Source of the DNA: Daphnia carinata
Taxonomy: Eukaryota; Arthropoda; Branchiopoda; Diplostraca; Daphniidae
Direction: 5' to 3'
Length of the DNA stretch: 64,000 nucleotides
NCBI RefSeq assembly: GCF_022539665.2
Contig: NC_081339.1
Span: 6,820,367 to 6,884,366, forward strand
Under the pieces are notes generated by a model that had not been told where the DNA came from, did not search any database, and saw nothing but the letters and a program-made list of their open reading frames with translations. The translations under genes were made by a program, and so were the position numbers. Shown piece by piece: positions 13,309 to 26,300 of this stretch (its first letter is position 1; each line of letters starts with the position of its first letter).

Positions 13309-14632
13309 TTAATCTGTTGTTGCCATAGTGACCAACACCGATTTGCGTTGCTGTTGCTGCGATGCTCGTAACGAAGATTCAATGGTGACGTGACGTTTGA
13401 CGACGTAAGGCATCTGTGGGCCTAAGGAACTTTCTACCCTGCTCCTCAAGAAAGTATTCTCATTACTAAATTGAATATGTTTTAAGCTAATTCTAATAAA
13501 AAACTTACGGTAACACTCTAGATGGTTTCAAAAAGATATTGTCATCTTCTTGGACATCAATTCCAAAATCTTCGCCTTTGGGTCGTCGGAAATGTGCTGG
13601 AAAAAAGTATCGTGAAGAAGCGATATTCCGATTGGCTAATTTCAAGAATGTCGGTGTCCAACTAGGTCTGGTGAAATGGATTGTTCTCTTCGGAGCCAAA
13701 GTACTGAATGTTGTGGAAGTCCTAACAGTTTGCATGCTAGAAGACGTCGTTGTGCTAGGAGACGTCGTTGTGCTAGGAGACGTCGTTGTGCTAGGAGACG
13801 TCGTTGTGCTAGGGGACGTCGTTGTGCTAGGGGACGCCGTTGTGCTAGGAGACGCCGTTGTGCTAGGAGACGCCGTTGTGCTAGGAGACGGATTTGTGCT
13901 AGACACCTTTGTCGGGACGATTTCAACCGGTTGCACGACCTTAACAACGACAGGAGGTTCAGTCTCCGTGGTGTCTGGAACATCTTCCAGCGTAGTTGGG
14001 CTAGCCACCGTAGTGGTAGGTATTTGCAAAAGGGTTTCTACCATGATTTCCATTGCTGAAATATCCTCTGCATCCAGTTCAGGCATTTCTGTATTGATTT
14101 CTTGTTCTATGTTGTCCTTTTCAGGGAAAGGAGTTGTTGGATCCACCTGTGAATCTGTCGTCGATATCTCCAGTTCAGTGTTGATCGTCGTTATCTCCAC
14201 TTCGGTATTTGTGGCTGATAGATCCGACACATCAGCCTCTGCAGGTTCAACGATCGGCACCTTCTTTTTGATGACTTCTTCCGTAGTCGACTCTGAACTG
14301 CTTTCCGTTGTTGTTGATACTTCGCTTTCCGAGGTTGGTCTCGTATCCATTGTTTCTAATTGCGAATTGATTAGAATGGGGAAGTCTATTAATATTTCCT
14401 CATTGGTTTCTTCATCAGGAACATCCGGAGGTGGTACGACGGTCACAGTCACGGTCGTCTGTACCGTTGTGGAGCTGACGACCGTTGATGTGGAGGTGAT
14501 CCCGACCGCATTTCTGATGCTGTTTCTAATGTTCAGATAAAGATTGCTAAAGAATCGAACAAAAGGACCTTGTGCTTGGCTTTCTCCAATCAGTAATCCA
14601 CTCACTAGCAACATCACTAGTAACAATTTCAT
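13309..14632 (-). CDS. Secreted Thr/Ser-rich protein with PYVVKR...IESS tail (gene D)
   Basis: Two exons, 14632-13509 and 13438-13309, join at a phase-2 junction with a GTAAGT donor and give 417 residues. The signal peptide (MKLLLVMLLVSGLLIG) ends near AQ at residue 21. It is followed by FVRFFSNLYLNIRN, a TTVQTTVTVTVV stretch, a long acidic Thr/Ser region and nine six-residue repeats of the SPSTT[AT] type. The second exon gives MPYVVKRHVTIESS at about residues 384-397, followed by a Gln-rich end. Without splicing, the frame stops three codons into the intron. The SPSTT repeats resemble mucin-like O-glycosylated linkers. Architecture and intron position match genes E-H. The function is unknown. 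Confidence 0.8.
13742..13905. repeat. 18-bp minisatellite inside gene D
   Basis: Nine tandem copies of an 18-bp unit encode the SPSTT[AT] repeats of gene D. The copies fall into subtypes, GACGTC versus GACGCC and AGGAGA versus AGGGGA, which suggests recent slippage-driven expansion. All copies keep the frame. Confidence 0.9.
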
Positions 14633-14760
14633 TCTCTTTTAAAATCCTTTGATTCTTAGTTGGAATTGGGGACGGATGAAATTCCGGACGAGCGTTGTAT
14701 TCGGACTGGACTGTTGCTGCTACGAAGACCTTCTGAGCTTGTCGACACCAAACGATTCAT

Positions 14761-14769
14761 CCTTTTATA
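14761..14769 (-). promoter_or_regulatory. TATA box of gene D
   Basis: TATAAAAGG on the - strand, about 130 bases upstream of the gene D ATG. A TCAGA initiator-like pentamer lies about 33 bases downstream (near 14736). Confidence 0.6.
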
Positions 14770-15213
14770 GAATCTAGAGTAAAGAAAAAAAGAAAATAAT
14801 TTTTGTTCATTCTCTTTATTTTCTTTGGTTTTTCATTGCTGCGGTTTCCTGGCGACGTGTCTCCTCTGTCCATTAGGAAATCACCTTGTTATTTGGTTTC
14901 ATTCGTACGATGAGGCTCTCCCTGCTACGGTATAATCACGGATTTAGGACGGCCGCAGGTATGCAAAGATATTTTTTTACTTGTTTTTATTTCAGAGAAA
15001 AAATCGACGTCGATATCGTCTACCCTTTATCTCGCGGTATCCAGCGAAAATGGGTTCATCCTATAAAAAAAACAAAACAAAAGAAATGGAATTATCGTAA
15101 CTTTTGTTTCCATTTAAAGCAATTTAATATTATTAAATCTTTTGTTTTCCTATTGTTAAATAGAATTGGCAAAAAAAGAGAGAAGCGTTTAGGTACTGCC
15201 ATCAACATACAAA

Positions 15214-15526
15214 ATGGGAGTCGTAAACCTTAAGGGTCTCAAGTTCAAACGGCGCCAGCGGACAGATTTCTTTTTTGGCCCGTTGGTTATTTCTTCCGTT
15301 TGGGTCTCGAGACCAGAGTACAACGTTGCATGCAGGTTAGTGGGTTACATATCACGGACACTGCTTTTCTATTTCTCTATTTGACCGCATCTTCTTTTCC
15401 AGCAAGGAAGAATCGAAACAAAATTGTAAGGGAAACCGCGTATTGCCCTGCTGCCATCTGTCTTTAAATCGAGCAGTAGCTGTGCGCCACCGAAGCAAGT
15501 TGTGTAGTAATCCAAAGGGATTATGA
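15214..15526 (+). CDS. Doubtful two-exon small ORF between genes D and E
   Basis: ATG at 15214 opens a frame through 15335 (GTTAGT donor). It rejoins in phase at 15403 after a pyrimidine-rich acceptor and stops at 15526, giving 81 residues. The product is basic (LKGLKFKRRQR) with several Cys residues near the end and no recognised domain. Upstream, an ATG at 14910 with a GTATGC donor might be a leader exon. The splice signals and 67-bp intron are the only support, and chance is a real alternative. Confidence 0.2.
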
Positions 15527-16169
15527 GTGTTCGATTAGGTGGAAAGAAAGAAATACGATACGGTCAATTCCCAGGCAGCAAGTTTGAACTTTCCCATGTT
15601 TCATGTATAATTCAGTACATGATTACAACTGTTGGCATGCGAATGGAAGGGAGCGAAGCCTCGGAAATTTCACACGTCGGACCTGCTGTACATAAGGTAT
15701 CCTTTTTTTTTTCTTACGTATTTTTAATGGTAGGGACAAAAGCGATGTTTCTTTTTAAATGTAGAGTGTTAAATAGCCAGTGGAACATTAAATGGAGATC
15801 CGTTGGTTCACTTGACCGCAACAGAAAAATTTAATTATAAGCGAGGACATTCCTGACGAAGATTCACGAAAGTAGGTTAATTAGTTTCTTCAATTTGTAT
15901 AGATTGTACCTAAAATAGTTCTAAGGTGTGTATTCCAAATAATTAGTTCCCACTTGTTTTTTTGTTATCCATTCTAGTCAAACACAACAACATCCATGAA
16001 TTTCACAAAAAAAAAAAAAAAGATAAACATTCAAATTAAATAACATTTTACAACAATCAAACAAAGAAAAACTGGATAAAGAACAAAGGGAGAACCCCCC
16101 GGTAACCCGTTACGCATTCATCGCTGTAAACACACCAAGGAAATTGTTGAATCAAAATTCAAATTGATT

Positions 16170-17335
16170 TCAATTTCTGAACTGTAAATCGGCTGTGATG
16201 TCAGCCTGCGAATTCTCTGCGATATCAAACTGACGTTGTCGAGATGGGAAAGACGACTCGATGATGCTCGAATGTTTAATGAGGTTTGGTGTACCAGGCA
16301 ATTTAGCCGCACCGGACCTGTGAGGTGAAAAAAACAAACAAATTAGATGTACATTAAATATTTTTTTATGAATAATAATTAAATGCTAATTTACGTTAAT
16401 TGGCCTGTAGATCGACGAAGGAATCCATCCACGAGGTCAAGATCATCGATGTCTACGACATCAATATCATCTCTGTTTTCAGCCAAATGTTCCACGTTCG
16501 ATGCCGGCCCTGCATTCCGGGCACTATCTTGTTCATCCGGCGATAATTCCAACTCTAAATGGCGCTGCATGGCCATTAAATCCATATCGTCAATATCGAT
16601 AAGATCGCGCGTGGGCATTGCCGATGGCTTCAACTGGACAAACTCATCCACTTTGAAGGTTTGCCCATTTTTATTGTTCAGAACGTTTTTATTCTGTAAC
16701 TGCGACGATGCGAAATCGTCCACCTTGCCCAGTTCTTCCTCAGAAAAGTGGAGTTCATCGTGAAGTTCGGGAGTTCTTCGAGATTTCTGGTCTTCTTCAA
16801 TTTCTCCATGCCGTTGCAACATGCCCACACTGACGGTGTACGTCGGGCATTTGGATGCGATTTCCGTCACGATGTACTCCGAGTACATTGTCTTGGTCGC
16901 CAATGAAACGGACGTTGCTGTAGATGTGACGGTCTGGTAAGCAGTGGATCTCTCGGTCAGTGTCACGACGGCCACGCTGACGAGCAACGAAACATCGACC
17001 GATGTGGTGGTCTCTGTGACAGTTTCAGTCAGGAATTCGCGCTCTGTTTGCGTTGTCCATCTGAGCCAAGACAAAGACAAGGTAGATGTTTCTGTTTCTG
17101 TCAATCGTTCCGTTTCCGTCTGCACTACAGTCTCGTATTGTGTCAAATAGACCGTCACAGGCTCGACGATGGCCGGTTCACTTGGAGTGGACGTGCGTCG
17201 CTGAAAGATTTGCGCGAAATTGGCAGCCAAAGCTCCGAAAAATCCCGCGTTTGTACTCTGAGCCCAGCTGGGGTCGACGAACAAGGTGAAACACAACGCC
17301 AGCACGGAACACTTGACCATTGCGGATGTCAGCAT
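16170..17335 (-). CDS. Secreted Thr/Glu-rich protein with LIKH..IIESS tail (gene E)
   Basis: Two exons, 17335-16395 and 16317-16170, join at a phase-2 junction (GTAAAT donor) and give 362 residues. The signal peptide may start at Met1 or at Met6 (MVKCSVLALCFTLF) and ends near WAQ. Then come GFFGALAANFAQIFQRR and a body of alternating Thr with Glu, Val or Ser (for example TETERLTETETSTLS), a lone Cys in SKCPTYTVS, and an acidic second half with DIDDMDLM and DVVDIDDLDLV. The last exon reads LIKHSSIIESSF, a diverged form of the PYIIKR..IESS motif of its neighbours; the PY is replaced and Arg is His. I do not recognise a domain. Confidence 0.8.
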
Positions 17336-17390
17336 TTCTCTGAGGTAAGAGGACGAGGCTCAATCCGGCAGTCTCTGTTCGGCTCTATCG

Positions 17391-17427
17391 ACTGAGTTGG
17401 CCGCTAAACAGTCCACTCTACTTTATA
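17391..17427 (-). promoter_or_regulatory. TATA box and TCAGT initiator of gene E
   Basis: TATAAAG at 17427-17421 and TCAGT at 17395-17391 on the - strand are spaced about 32 bases apart. That is the standard arthropod arrangement, with the start about 60 bases before the ATG. Confidence 0.7.
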
Positions 17428-19752
17428 GATACTTGTCTCTCTCTCTCTCCTTCTCACCTGGCCACTACTATCGTCGTCGTGTTCATTTTTATTCGCTACC
17501 GTTTTTTATTACGAGTTACGTGTACTGTACTGGCCACTATACGGTCTTTTAGTCATGTAGTCAAAACGTTTTTCGTGTGTGTGTGTGTGTGTGTGTGTGT
17601 GTCGCCACTCGGTGTGGGAAGGAGGTCGCTCGGCTGTTTGGGGATATTGAACACGAAAGAAACGGAGTGAAAAGGAAAGAAAAACAGCGTTGAATAAGAT
17701 TTTTCACACTTAAGAGAGCGACGCGAATCTGGTCGCTTTTTACAAGAAGAAGCCTCTTGTCGACGTCGTTTTTTTTTATTCTTCCTGGTCATGACGCTAG
17801 CGGGATGGCCCATTGAGGACGTGTTTGGTAACCCGTTATTTATGGTGATGATTTGTGTGCTCAATTCTTGCGTCCTGGACGAGAAGATTTATTTATTTAT
17901 TTATTTTTAAATACTTAAAGTGCTCGTACTGTATGAAAAGGAAGACTAATGATCCATTGCGATTTAAGGTTACCATTTAATCGGTTTAAAAACTTCGCAC
18001 TTCAAGGTGACTCCTTCCCCCCTGTTTAAAGATGTTGCAAGATGTTGTGTCCTTACTACAGATGCTTTTGTGTGTCAAAAGTGTATCGAATCAGGTCGGC
18101 TGTACGCGTTGGATTGCGTCGTTTTCTTTCCGCAATCGAATTTATGATGCTGTAAAAACTCGTAAGAGAATCGATTATTGGAATTTTTTAATTATGTATT
18201 TTCTTTTTTTTTTTTTTTTCTCGTTTCGCAAATTGTAGGGATGATTGTGCAGGTCAGTGAATAACGGGGTCTCAAAATGAGCCGCTTAAGTGCGAAGGGA
18301 CCATTTTTACTTCATCATATTTTGCTGATGGGATTCTCGTACCGCTATGTTGCATACAGGTAAACATCGACGATGAACTTTAGGTATTTTACCTCTGAAA
18401 ATAAATAACTACGAGAGCCATCAGGAAAAATTGAGCAGGTAAAAAAGAAAATCACAAATGTACCGTTAAAAACGTTTATTTATTTTATTTTTTGTTTCCG
18501 TTTCCTAGCACCGAAATGAAAAGTGTCTCGTGTTATTGGTGTTGTTGCGTGTGTCGAGCGTAAGATACGCGCATGCCCACCCACGTTTAACGGTTCGTTG
18601 CATACCGTCAGCGACACCCACCCGAGGTCGGACCCAGTGTGTACGATTATCAACACTAAGTAGAAAAACGAGAGACGGACGCTAGAACATTTGTAACAGG
18701 TGCGTGATTACTTGGCCATTACTACCTCCCTCCCCCTTTTTTTTTTTTTTTTTTTTATCTATTTCTTTATTCCTTTTTTTGCGAAATGCCCTCTAGCATT
18801 TTGGCAGCAGCGCAAATGAAGGTTAACGGTGTTTTTCCTGCTTTGTTTTTACTGTTTTAAAGATAAGTGTTTCTTTTTACTAGGTCCTCTCGCTGGCTGA
18901 CTTTTATTTGAACAAAGGGCAGAAAATATGGTTTTTAGCTAAATGATAGCCCCAAGCGCGATGCTAGGTCAACTCAAAATTACCGTTGCCAATTTCTTGC
19001 GCAAAAATCTGTAGGTTGATCAACCGCCCGGTTCTTGGGAATTTCTTAATCAAAAAAGGAAGGTTTACGTCATCGTCCCGGATGTTACGGCAAGGGTTTA
19101 TTGACATTGCAGCTAAACGCAATTGGCACCAATCACAAAAGAAAAAGAAACGGTTCTGCGTGAAGGATATGAGTAACAGTTTTCACATTTTTTTGCTAAT
19201 AGTATTTTTATACCTGGTAATTTTCATTTTTAGGCTGGACCAATTTGACGTGTCTCATACCCTAAAGCGTGAAAAAACGGAGGGGGGGGTGGAGGTTTCT
19301 AGTGCCTATGTAATCAGTCGCTCTATTCAGGAGGAACGAACTCGCTACCAACCAGACAGTTGTCCCCTTTTCTTTCTTTTTTGTTCTATGTGACGTGCTG
19401 TGTGTGTAGTTAACATTCAATTGTCGGCTTCCTTTTATTCTTGGCTGACCGACAGAACGCATTTTCCCAGCGTGACCACTCTATTTCTTTTAACCGAATA
19501 ATTTTCTTTCTTTCTTTTTTTTACAGAATTACCTTCCAAAATTGTGAAAATAATTTCGGTTACACCTTTTGATCTGTCGAAAAAATCGATTTATTGTTGG
19601 TACCGGAAAAGGGAACATCCTGCAACTGTGGTTTGTATAATCTTCCATATTTAAATATATATATATATATATATAGTAACAATAATAATATTAATAACAA
19701 TTATTTGAAATGGGAATGTCTTCCCGTTCAAAATTAACAAATAATTTTTCTT
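17428..19752. other. Intergenic stretch between genes E and F
   Basis: Contains the GT microsatellite, a (TTTA)n tract near 17888, several poly-T runs of 12-18 bases (for example near 18738) and an (AT)n tract at about 19650-19674. No coding region is supported. Confidence 0.5.
17574..17602. repeat. (GT)n microsatellite
   Basis: About 14 uninterrupted GT dinucleotides upstream of gene E. Confidence 0.9.
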
Positions 19753-20440
19753 TTACAGTGATGATGCCTCAATTTCGACGGCCCGTTTGACGACGTAGGG
19801 CGCCAAGCGAGCTTTCTTGGTAGGTTGTACAGCAGCCGAACTACAAAGGTATATTTTAAACCAATTATTTTTAAATTTAAAAAAATGATGGAAAATTGGA
19901 TTCTCACGTTGACACTGCAGATGGAGTGACGGCTGATTTCTCCACCACTTTACTGCTGGAAGAAGATGAGGCAGCCTTTGATGATGGACTCGCCGTGGAA
20001 CAAACTCCTGTTGTGTGGGTCATGGTGACATGCTCAGTTTTGAATTGAGTCATTTTGACGGTTTCGAAAACAGTTTCAGTCGTCATTTCGACGACAGTTT
20101 CGATACTGGTGACTCGTTCCAGGCTCGGAATGGTGGAGAACACTGTCATCACTTCAGTGACGAATTGCGTCTGGAGGACAGGTTCAGCCTGTACCTGTTG
20201 GATGCTATTCAAAGATTCTTGCAACTGCTGAGGATCGACGAAAGAAGACGAAGTGTCAGATTGTCCTTGAATGGAAGCCTCTGCCTGGACACCTGGTCTA
20301 GTTGGCCTTCTGAAGATACTGAAGAATTGTCCGATAGGTGCGAAAAAGGTTTGAATGAAACTAGGCCTGTTACCAGTACCCTGTGACTCGATCTGACCAA
20401 TCATGGCACAGCAAACCAATACGATAACGGCCAATTTCAT
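19753..20440 (-). CDS. Secreted Thr/Gln-rich protein with PYVVKR...IEASS tail (gene F)
   Basis: Two exons, 20440-19908 and 19840-19753, join at phase 2 (GTGAGA donor) and give 206 residues. The signal peptide (MKLAVIVLVCCAMIG) ends near ESQ at about residue 20. The mature start has FFAPIGQFFSIFRRP, the clearest copy of the family's FF..F..RR block. A Gln-rich segment follows, then a Thr-rich strand-like body (TETVFETVKMTQFKTEHV), a single Cys (TTGVCSTAS) and a Ser run. The second exon ends with LAPYVVKRAVEIEASSL and stops directly after the motif, so it shows the minimum extent of the tail. No known domain. Extracellular location is inferred from the signal peptide. Confidence 0.8.
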
Positions 20441-20562
20441 TTTTTTTTTTTATTTTGCAGATTTTTACGCACAAATTTAAAAAAAGGGAAGGAATGGCAA
20501 GATGGATGGCTGTGTTTGAAGAAAGTCGAAGAACAGCTAGGCAACTGGAAGAACAAACTTGG

Positions 20563-20600
20563 AATGAATGCCGGTAGACATCTTGCCAGCCCCTTTTATA
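20563..20600 (-). promoter_or_regulatory. TATA box and TCATT initiator of gene F
   Basis: TATAAAAG at 20600-20593 and TCATT at 20567-20563 on the - strand are spaced about 33 bases apart, upstream of the gene F ATG. Confidence 0.65.
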
Positions 20601-22431
20601 CGCATCCTTCAAGTCCATGTCCATACAGGTGGCTATTTTGTTCGGTGCGCGTGTGGTGTGAGGCGCGGCCTTTCGTGAAAAAAAAAAATATGGCCGGCAG
20701 ACTTTTTTGCTTTCAACTCTTTTTTTTTTTTTCTTGGACTGATACCAAAAAGAAAATCAATGTGGACGACAGAAAATAAGAATTAAAAAAAAAGAGGTCG
20801 AGTAGCTTTGGGTGGTTGGCCATACGGTAACACAGTGTGTGGAACAATTTTCTTTTTATACTAACAAGTTTGTTTTCTTTTCACCTACTTGGAGAGAGAA
20901 CAAAACACAATTGGTGAAAATGGAATACGGAAGTGAATTTCTCCGCCCATGGAAAAGTGTGGTCAAAACGAAGGAGATTAGACGTGCTGCGGTGTAATAT
21001 TAGAGGGCTACCTCCTCAGTAGGTCATGTCACCTCCATTGGGATTAACAGGACATGTCCAAATGAAGTAAGAATTATTTTTTTTTTTTTCCTTTAAAATG
21101 CTTACCTGTTAACATATACTCTCTGTGTCGCTATAGAATGGAACGTAGCAGTGATCAGACGACCTCCGTTATCTCCATAAAGTCTTTGCGTTCGTTGGTT
21201 GGCGATCCGCGCCATTTGAGGAACAGGTACGCTTGCCTACATTAGTGTCAATCACCGGTCGCTTGTCCAAAAATGTCCTTTTTATTTTCTGCAGCACGAA
21301 AACATTACCTACATTTTGTTGTTACTGGCTGTGCAAAGAAAAGCTCGTTTGCAACGATTAGATGATCAGGTTGTTTCTTTTAGTACCATCATCTACGTTC
21401 TGCTGATTTATAGCTTGCAGTGCAAAGGAGATATAAAGGTTACTAGGTTAGAGCTTTCTAATAATTTTTTTTTTTTTTTTTTTTGACATGTTTGCGCAAT
21501 CACTGACCGTTTTCAAGTTGCAGAGAAGAATAGGAAATGATTTGGTACTCAACATTGTTGCCAATAAAAACAGAAATTCCGAACAACGGGTCACAGCTCC
21601 AATGGCCTCCCTGCATGATGAATGGTGTAACTAGCCTATTTTACTAGCCCTAGTGCTCTTAATATCGTGAATTGAGGTTTTTTCGGGTTTTTTTCTTTTC
21701 GACAGGACACGCCACTAGCGATTTTTTTTGGACGTGAGAATACGATTGCGGGGAAACCCTTCGATAGTTTGGATGTCCCGCCCCGATTCCCGAATTTCGC
21801 CACCGTCGCCAAACAGTTCGAATTTGAATCGACAGATGGAGATGCGCGAGCGTGATTATTATGAATAAGGAAAAAAAGGAAAAGGTAAATAAAAAAGGAT
21901 AACAGAAACGGCTCCCACCTTTTCCCGGTGCTCACCGCACGACGTGCATATGTACCGCTTATTTTTCTTGACCGACCAGTGGGCAGGTGGTCAAATCCGT
22001 TGGGAAAAATGAAAATGTTTCCGCCTGAAAGAGCAAACAGTCAAACCCGGGTCTATTTTTTTTTAGTCATTAAAAACAATTTTCAACAGATATTTAAATA
22101 ACGTACAAAAAAAGAATCTAACAAGTTAAAAAAAAAAAAAAAAAAAGAATTTGAAAATTTACAGTTTTTTCAATTTAAACTGAATTTTTCGAAACGTTTT
22201 GTTAAGAATAATATTTATAATTATGCTGAGGGGATAAATTATTTGTTAATTTGATGATAAGATGATGGGGGAGGACTGCAATGAAGATGCACGTTGAAAA
22301 TATATATCTACTATAATTTGTCTGAACTACCAAAGTGCATCTCTTTTTCAAGTCCTTAAAATCTATGATAGTTTACGAATGAACCAATAATTGTTTTTCC
22401 TTTGTTTTTTTTTTTTTTTTTGTTTGTTTGT
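20601..22431. other. Intergenic stretch between genes F and G
   Basis: AT-rich with poly-T tracts near 21468 and a poly-A tract near 22129. Short unlinked open frames only; nothing supported. Confidence 0.5.
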
Positions 22432-23181
22432 TTAGAATGACGGTTGGTCCTCCTGAAGCGTTTCCTCAAATTCACCCTCGGGCTGTTCTTCTCCTTCAAT
22501 AGACGATTCAATGTCAGCATGCCGTCCTCTGATGATGTACGGACCTTCCGGAATAACCGAGTGCTCCATCCTATTTAAAACAAAAATGTCCAAAAAAAAA
22601 AACATTGGACAAATAGCCACAAGCAAACACACAACACAATTGGTAACAACAAAAAAAAATCAAAAATAAATGATCAACTAAATTAATGGGATAATTTTTA
22701 AAAAAACTCACGCAGCTTGTCCGGAACGTTTCATAATCTCTTCAATCCGGTTGGGAATCTCTTTCCAGTTGATTCTCCTCAATCCGATGTCTTGGACGGG
22801 GCAAGACGTGACGACCTGCGTGGCTGTGGCCGTCATTTTTCGTGTCAGCGTTGAAGTAGCAATCAGCCGCTCGGTGATTGTCTCGGTGACTGTGAAGAAT
22901 TCCGACATGGTAGACGTGACCATCATCTCGGATGTCTCCGTCTCCGTCTCGGTCATTGTCATGGTGATCGTTTTGACCGAAGGCTCAGCCGATGAACTCC
23001 ATTGGTTGATTGAAAGACTGGAGCTGCTGCTGCTGCTGTTCGGTCTCGAATTGCTGGGTCTGCTGGCCCGGCGGAACAGCGTGAAGAAATTGCTGAAGAA
23101 GTTGTTTGACTGGGCATTGCTCTGCTGCACGACAATGGCGCAGATAATCACAAAGAACATGGACAACGTGCACTTGTTCAT
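22432..23181 (-). CDS. Secreted Thr-rich protein with PYIIRG...IESS tail (gene G)
   Basis: Two exons, 23181-22712 and 22570-22432, join at phase 2 (perfect GTGAGT donor) and give 202 residues. The frame is open further upstream, but I chose the internal Met at 23181 because it gives a typical signal peptide (MNKCTLSMFFVIICAIVV) and aligns with the paralogues. After AQ come NNFFSNFFTLFRRASRP, a Ser run and a TMTMTETETETSE body with a single Cys in TSCPVQD. The last exon reads GPYIIRGRHADIESSIEG and continues into a Glu-rich tail. It is the same architecture as D, E, F and H, with one change in the motif (RG for KR). Function unknown. Confidence 0.8.
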
Positions 23182-23359
23182 CTTGGATTTTGCTGTGGCT
23201 GGAAAAATGTTTTTCACAAAGAAAATTGTTGTCACGACGTCGAAAAGGAAAACGTGAATGGCGTCGTCGGGATTGGACAAAAAGAGGAGAGACAGAGCCA
23301 CTCTGACCGGCTGATCAACACCAAATGGACTTGGTTGAGTAGCCGCACTCGGATCTTAT

Positions 23360-23366
23360 CTTTATA
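23360..23366 (-). promoter_or_regulatory. TATA box of gene G
   Basis: ATATAAAG on the - strand with a TCAAC initiator-like sequence about 30 bases downstream (23338-23334). The implied start is about 155 bases upstream of the chosen ATG. Confidence 0.5.
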
Positions 23367-23381
23367 TCTCGTATACGTTGG

Positions 23382-26300
23382 GCTCTTACAAAGAGAGAAA
23401 TAGGCGTCACCCTACCTTCTACACATACACACACACGCACATGTACACCCCACCGGTGTGTGGGTACCAGCCCGGATGCTTATAAGGTGTTGTTTTTAAT
23501 TTGCTACTCTATTACTTACTGCTACTTGCTACTATACGCGTACAATTTCTCTCCACCAATCTTTTTTAGGTGTGTAGAGAGTTTCGCTCATCTTTTACCC
23601 ACCAAAATTGAAAGAAAAGAAGAAAGGCCATCTGCGAATAGCGATCTGGGATGCGGAACCCAAAAATGGTGGTGACGGTGGTGGTGGCGGTGGTAATAGC
23701 CGAGTTGGCGGATGACAAACACAACATTGAGAGTGCGCTGCCGCAACACTATACGAATAGAAATTTTTATTTTATTTTATTTTTTTTTTTTTTCCTTTCT
23801 GCGGTTTTTCTTTCAGATGATTCCCGTTATACATCTTCCATCGCAGTGGAGAGAGGGTGTTTTTCTATAGAGAGAGAGGGAGGACCTCAATTGTCAGAGG
23901 CTGCACAGTATTTTTAATCATCCCCGGAATAACTCGTGAATTTCTCAGCATCATTCATAATGAAAAGAAGAAAGAGGCTGTTCCCTTATGCTCCTATGTG
24001 ATGATTTTTTTTTTTAGCCAAAATGAGAGGAATGGATCATGTCGTGTTGCTTGTAAGTATAGACGCAGACATTCTATAGGCCCGCTGTGTAGTATATGTT
24101 TTCATCCTCGGTCTACTGCATTATTAGGTTATCTTATTATTATTATTTTTGTTTTAGATGGGCATGGGAAACCTAGTGATCTTCTTTTTCCTATGAGAGA
24201 TATTGATAGCCTCTATATTTTATTTTTCAATTAAATATCAATCAGCCCATCGAGTGGGAAATTCAATTGCGGCAATGCGGGCCCGGGCCGTAATATTCAT
24301 AACGCCCAGCTAGTTAGTGGACTAAATCCGGATGGACGCATCTAGGCTACGCATCAACTAGTGGTATTTGATTATGAAACATTTTCATGACCTCTTATGC
24401 TTACTCGTGAGAGTCTGTTAAACTAACCTGAACGTTTTTCTTTTTCAGGACAGGATTTAATGGAATTAACCTTATTCTATTTTCCTCTTCTTGAATTATT
24501 TGCAACACGAAGAGGCTTATCGTGTTAGAAAAAAAAACATGGAGAACTGAAGGGCTTTTGTGTACGATTTTTTTTTCCCAGCTTCACAGACAGTCGACAC
24601 ATTTTGGTGTAATCCTTTTTGGACCTTTTGTGTCGATGATGACAGCCACTAAACGACAAGGCGAATTTACAACCAACCGCAAACTTTTTTTTTTTTTTTT
24701 TTTTTTTTGCTGCTGCTGCTATCAGTAGGAGGTTTAGTGCCGAGTGTCCCCCTCGTTCGCAACACAAAATGAGGTTATTCCAAAGAGAAATTGTATTTCT
24801 TTTTCTTCAACTTCTTTTAAACGATGTTTCTTTTTCATATTTTTTTTTTTTTTTTTTTTTTTTTAGATAAAACAGCAGACGGTTCGGACATCAAAATTCA
24901 TTAGGCCGGTAAAGAACATTTTTTAAAATTTTAATTTGATTAAGCGTTTACTTTAATTGGAATTATCTAAGATGATGCCCCCCCCCCCCTTTTAATTACC
25001 GCTGAGATTAGGAAAATGAACGGGACGTCCCGTTTCTGTAATCAGAATAGCAGTTTGTGTGGAAAGGGGGGGGGATTTAAAAGATAATGATGTTATTGGG
25101 AATATTAATCCGGGTAGTTAAAAAAGAGGCTCCGATAGATGCAAATACCGTTTCTTTTTTAATCGAAAGTGATATTGCTGGGATTCGTACTGTGAACGAA
25201 AAAAAACAAAAAGCTTTTCACCGGGAAGTTTTTTTTTTAAAGCTGAGACGAAACACGACGCTGGCCGGAATACTCAGTACGTAGTTACTGTTATTGTCCA
25301 TTTTTACAAGTGTGTATTATTGGTTAATTCCTATCCTGAAACAAATGGCCGGCAATCTTTAACGTTTATCTAACGGGACGGTCTCATATTAAAGCGCGGG
25401 CACACGCCCTCCACACGGCTCGCCTGTCTAATTTAGCTGCCGGACACAACAGTTTTTTTGTTTTTTTTTTAAGAAAAATGTATGGAAAGATTAAGAAACC
25501 TTTTCTTTTTTGTTCTCGCCGAGTCACTCATGTATTTAAACGGTGCGAATATTAATAATTGTTTGATTGTTTTCCGATTTAACGTCACCCTGTTTCATTT
25601 CGGCTTTGTATTTTACAGTCTATAATTCAAAAATCCTTAGCCCCGTAAATTAAAGTGAAAAGCTTTTTGTTGTTGGCTTGGGTTGAATTGGAATGATCGA
25701 TTTATGCGGATTAATTCTAGCAATAATGGCGATTAATTTTCGTGGGGAAAATTCAAAATAGATCGATTTTCCCGCCACACGTTTGATTTACGCATCTGAC
25801 CACCGTCGCCAACCTATTTACATTTGAATCGATTAAAATAGTTTATGCCACTTCTTTATTTCGCCCAACAAAAAAAAAAAAAACAATTGGCTGTAGAATC
25901 AAAAGTGAAAAATACGTTGCGGTTGATGTTAGCCCCCTTTAAATAATCAGGGCGAGTTTTGCACCCGTCTATTTGGTTAACCTACATTTTTTTTTTTTTT
26001 TAGTCCTGCCACGTTGTATTCGCCTTAGTATTTATTGAACCGAAACTGAATTAACCGTCGTGTTCTTTGTGAAATCGGGAACAAGGCAATAAGCATCGCA
26101 CTTCATTTCCATTTTTAGCATCTTTTCTCCTCAAAAAAAAATAGGACGAAAAAAAAAAAGCCAACGCTTGTTAGTTAAAATCATAATGCGTGTGCCACAT
26201 CATCCATGACCAACAACTGTCATCGGTGAAAGTTGAATGTAACTAACGTCTGTTAATCGCCTTCGATCTACGAACGAATAGCGCACGTATTGTGTGTGTG

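Noticed and set aside
13539-14540. Long + strand open frame (333 codons) opposite gene D
   Set aside because: It is antisense to a gene with strongly biased Thr/Ser codons, which leaves few stops on the other strand. It has no signal peptide, and the - strand frame has the conserved exon structure.
24525-24767. Lys- and Phe-rich frames around poly-A/T tracts, here and in many gaps
   Set aside because: They owe their length to homopolymer runs and show no start context, splice partner or domain.
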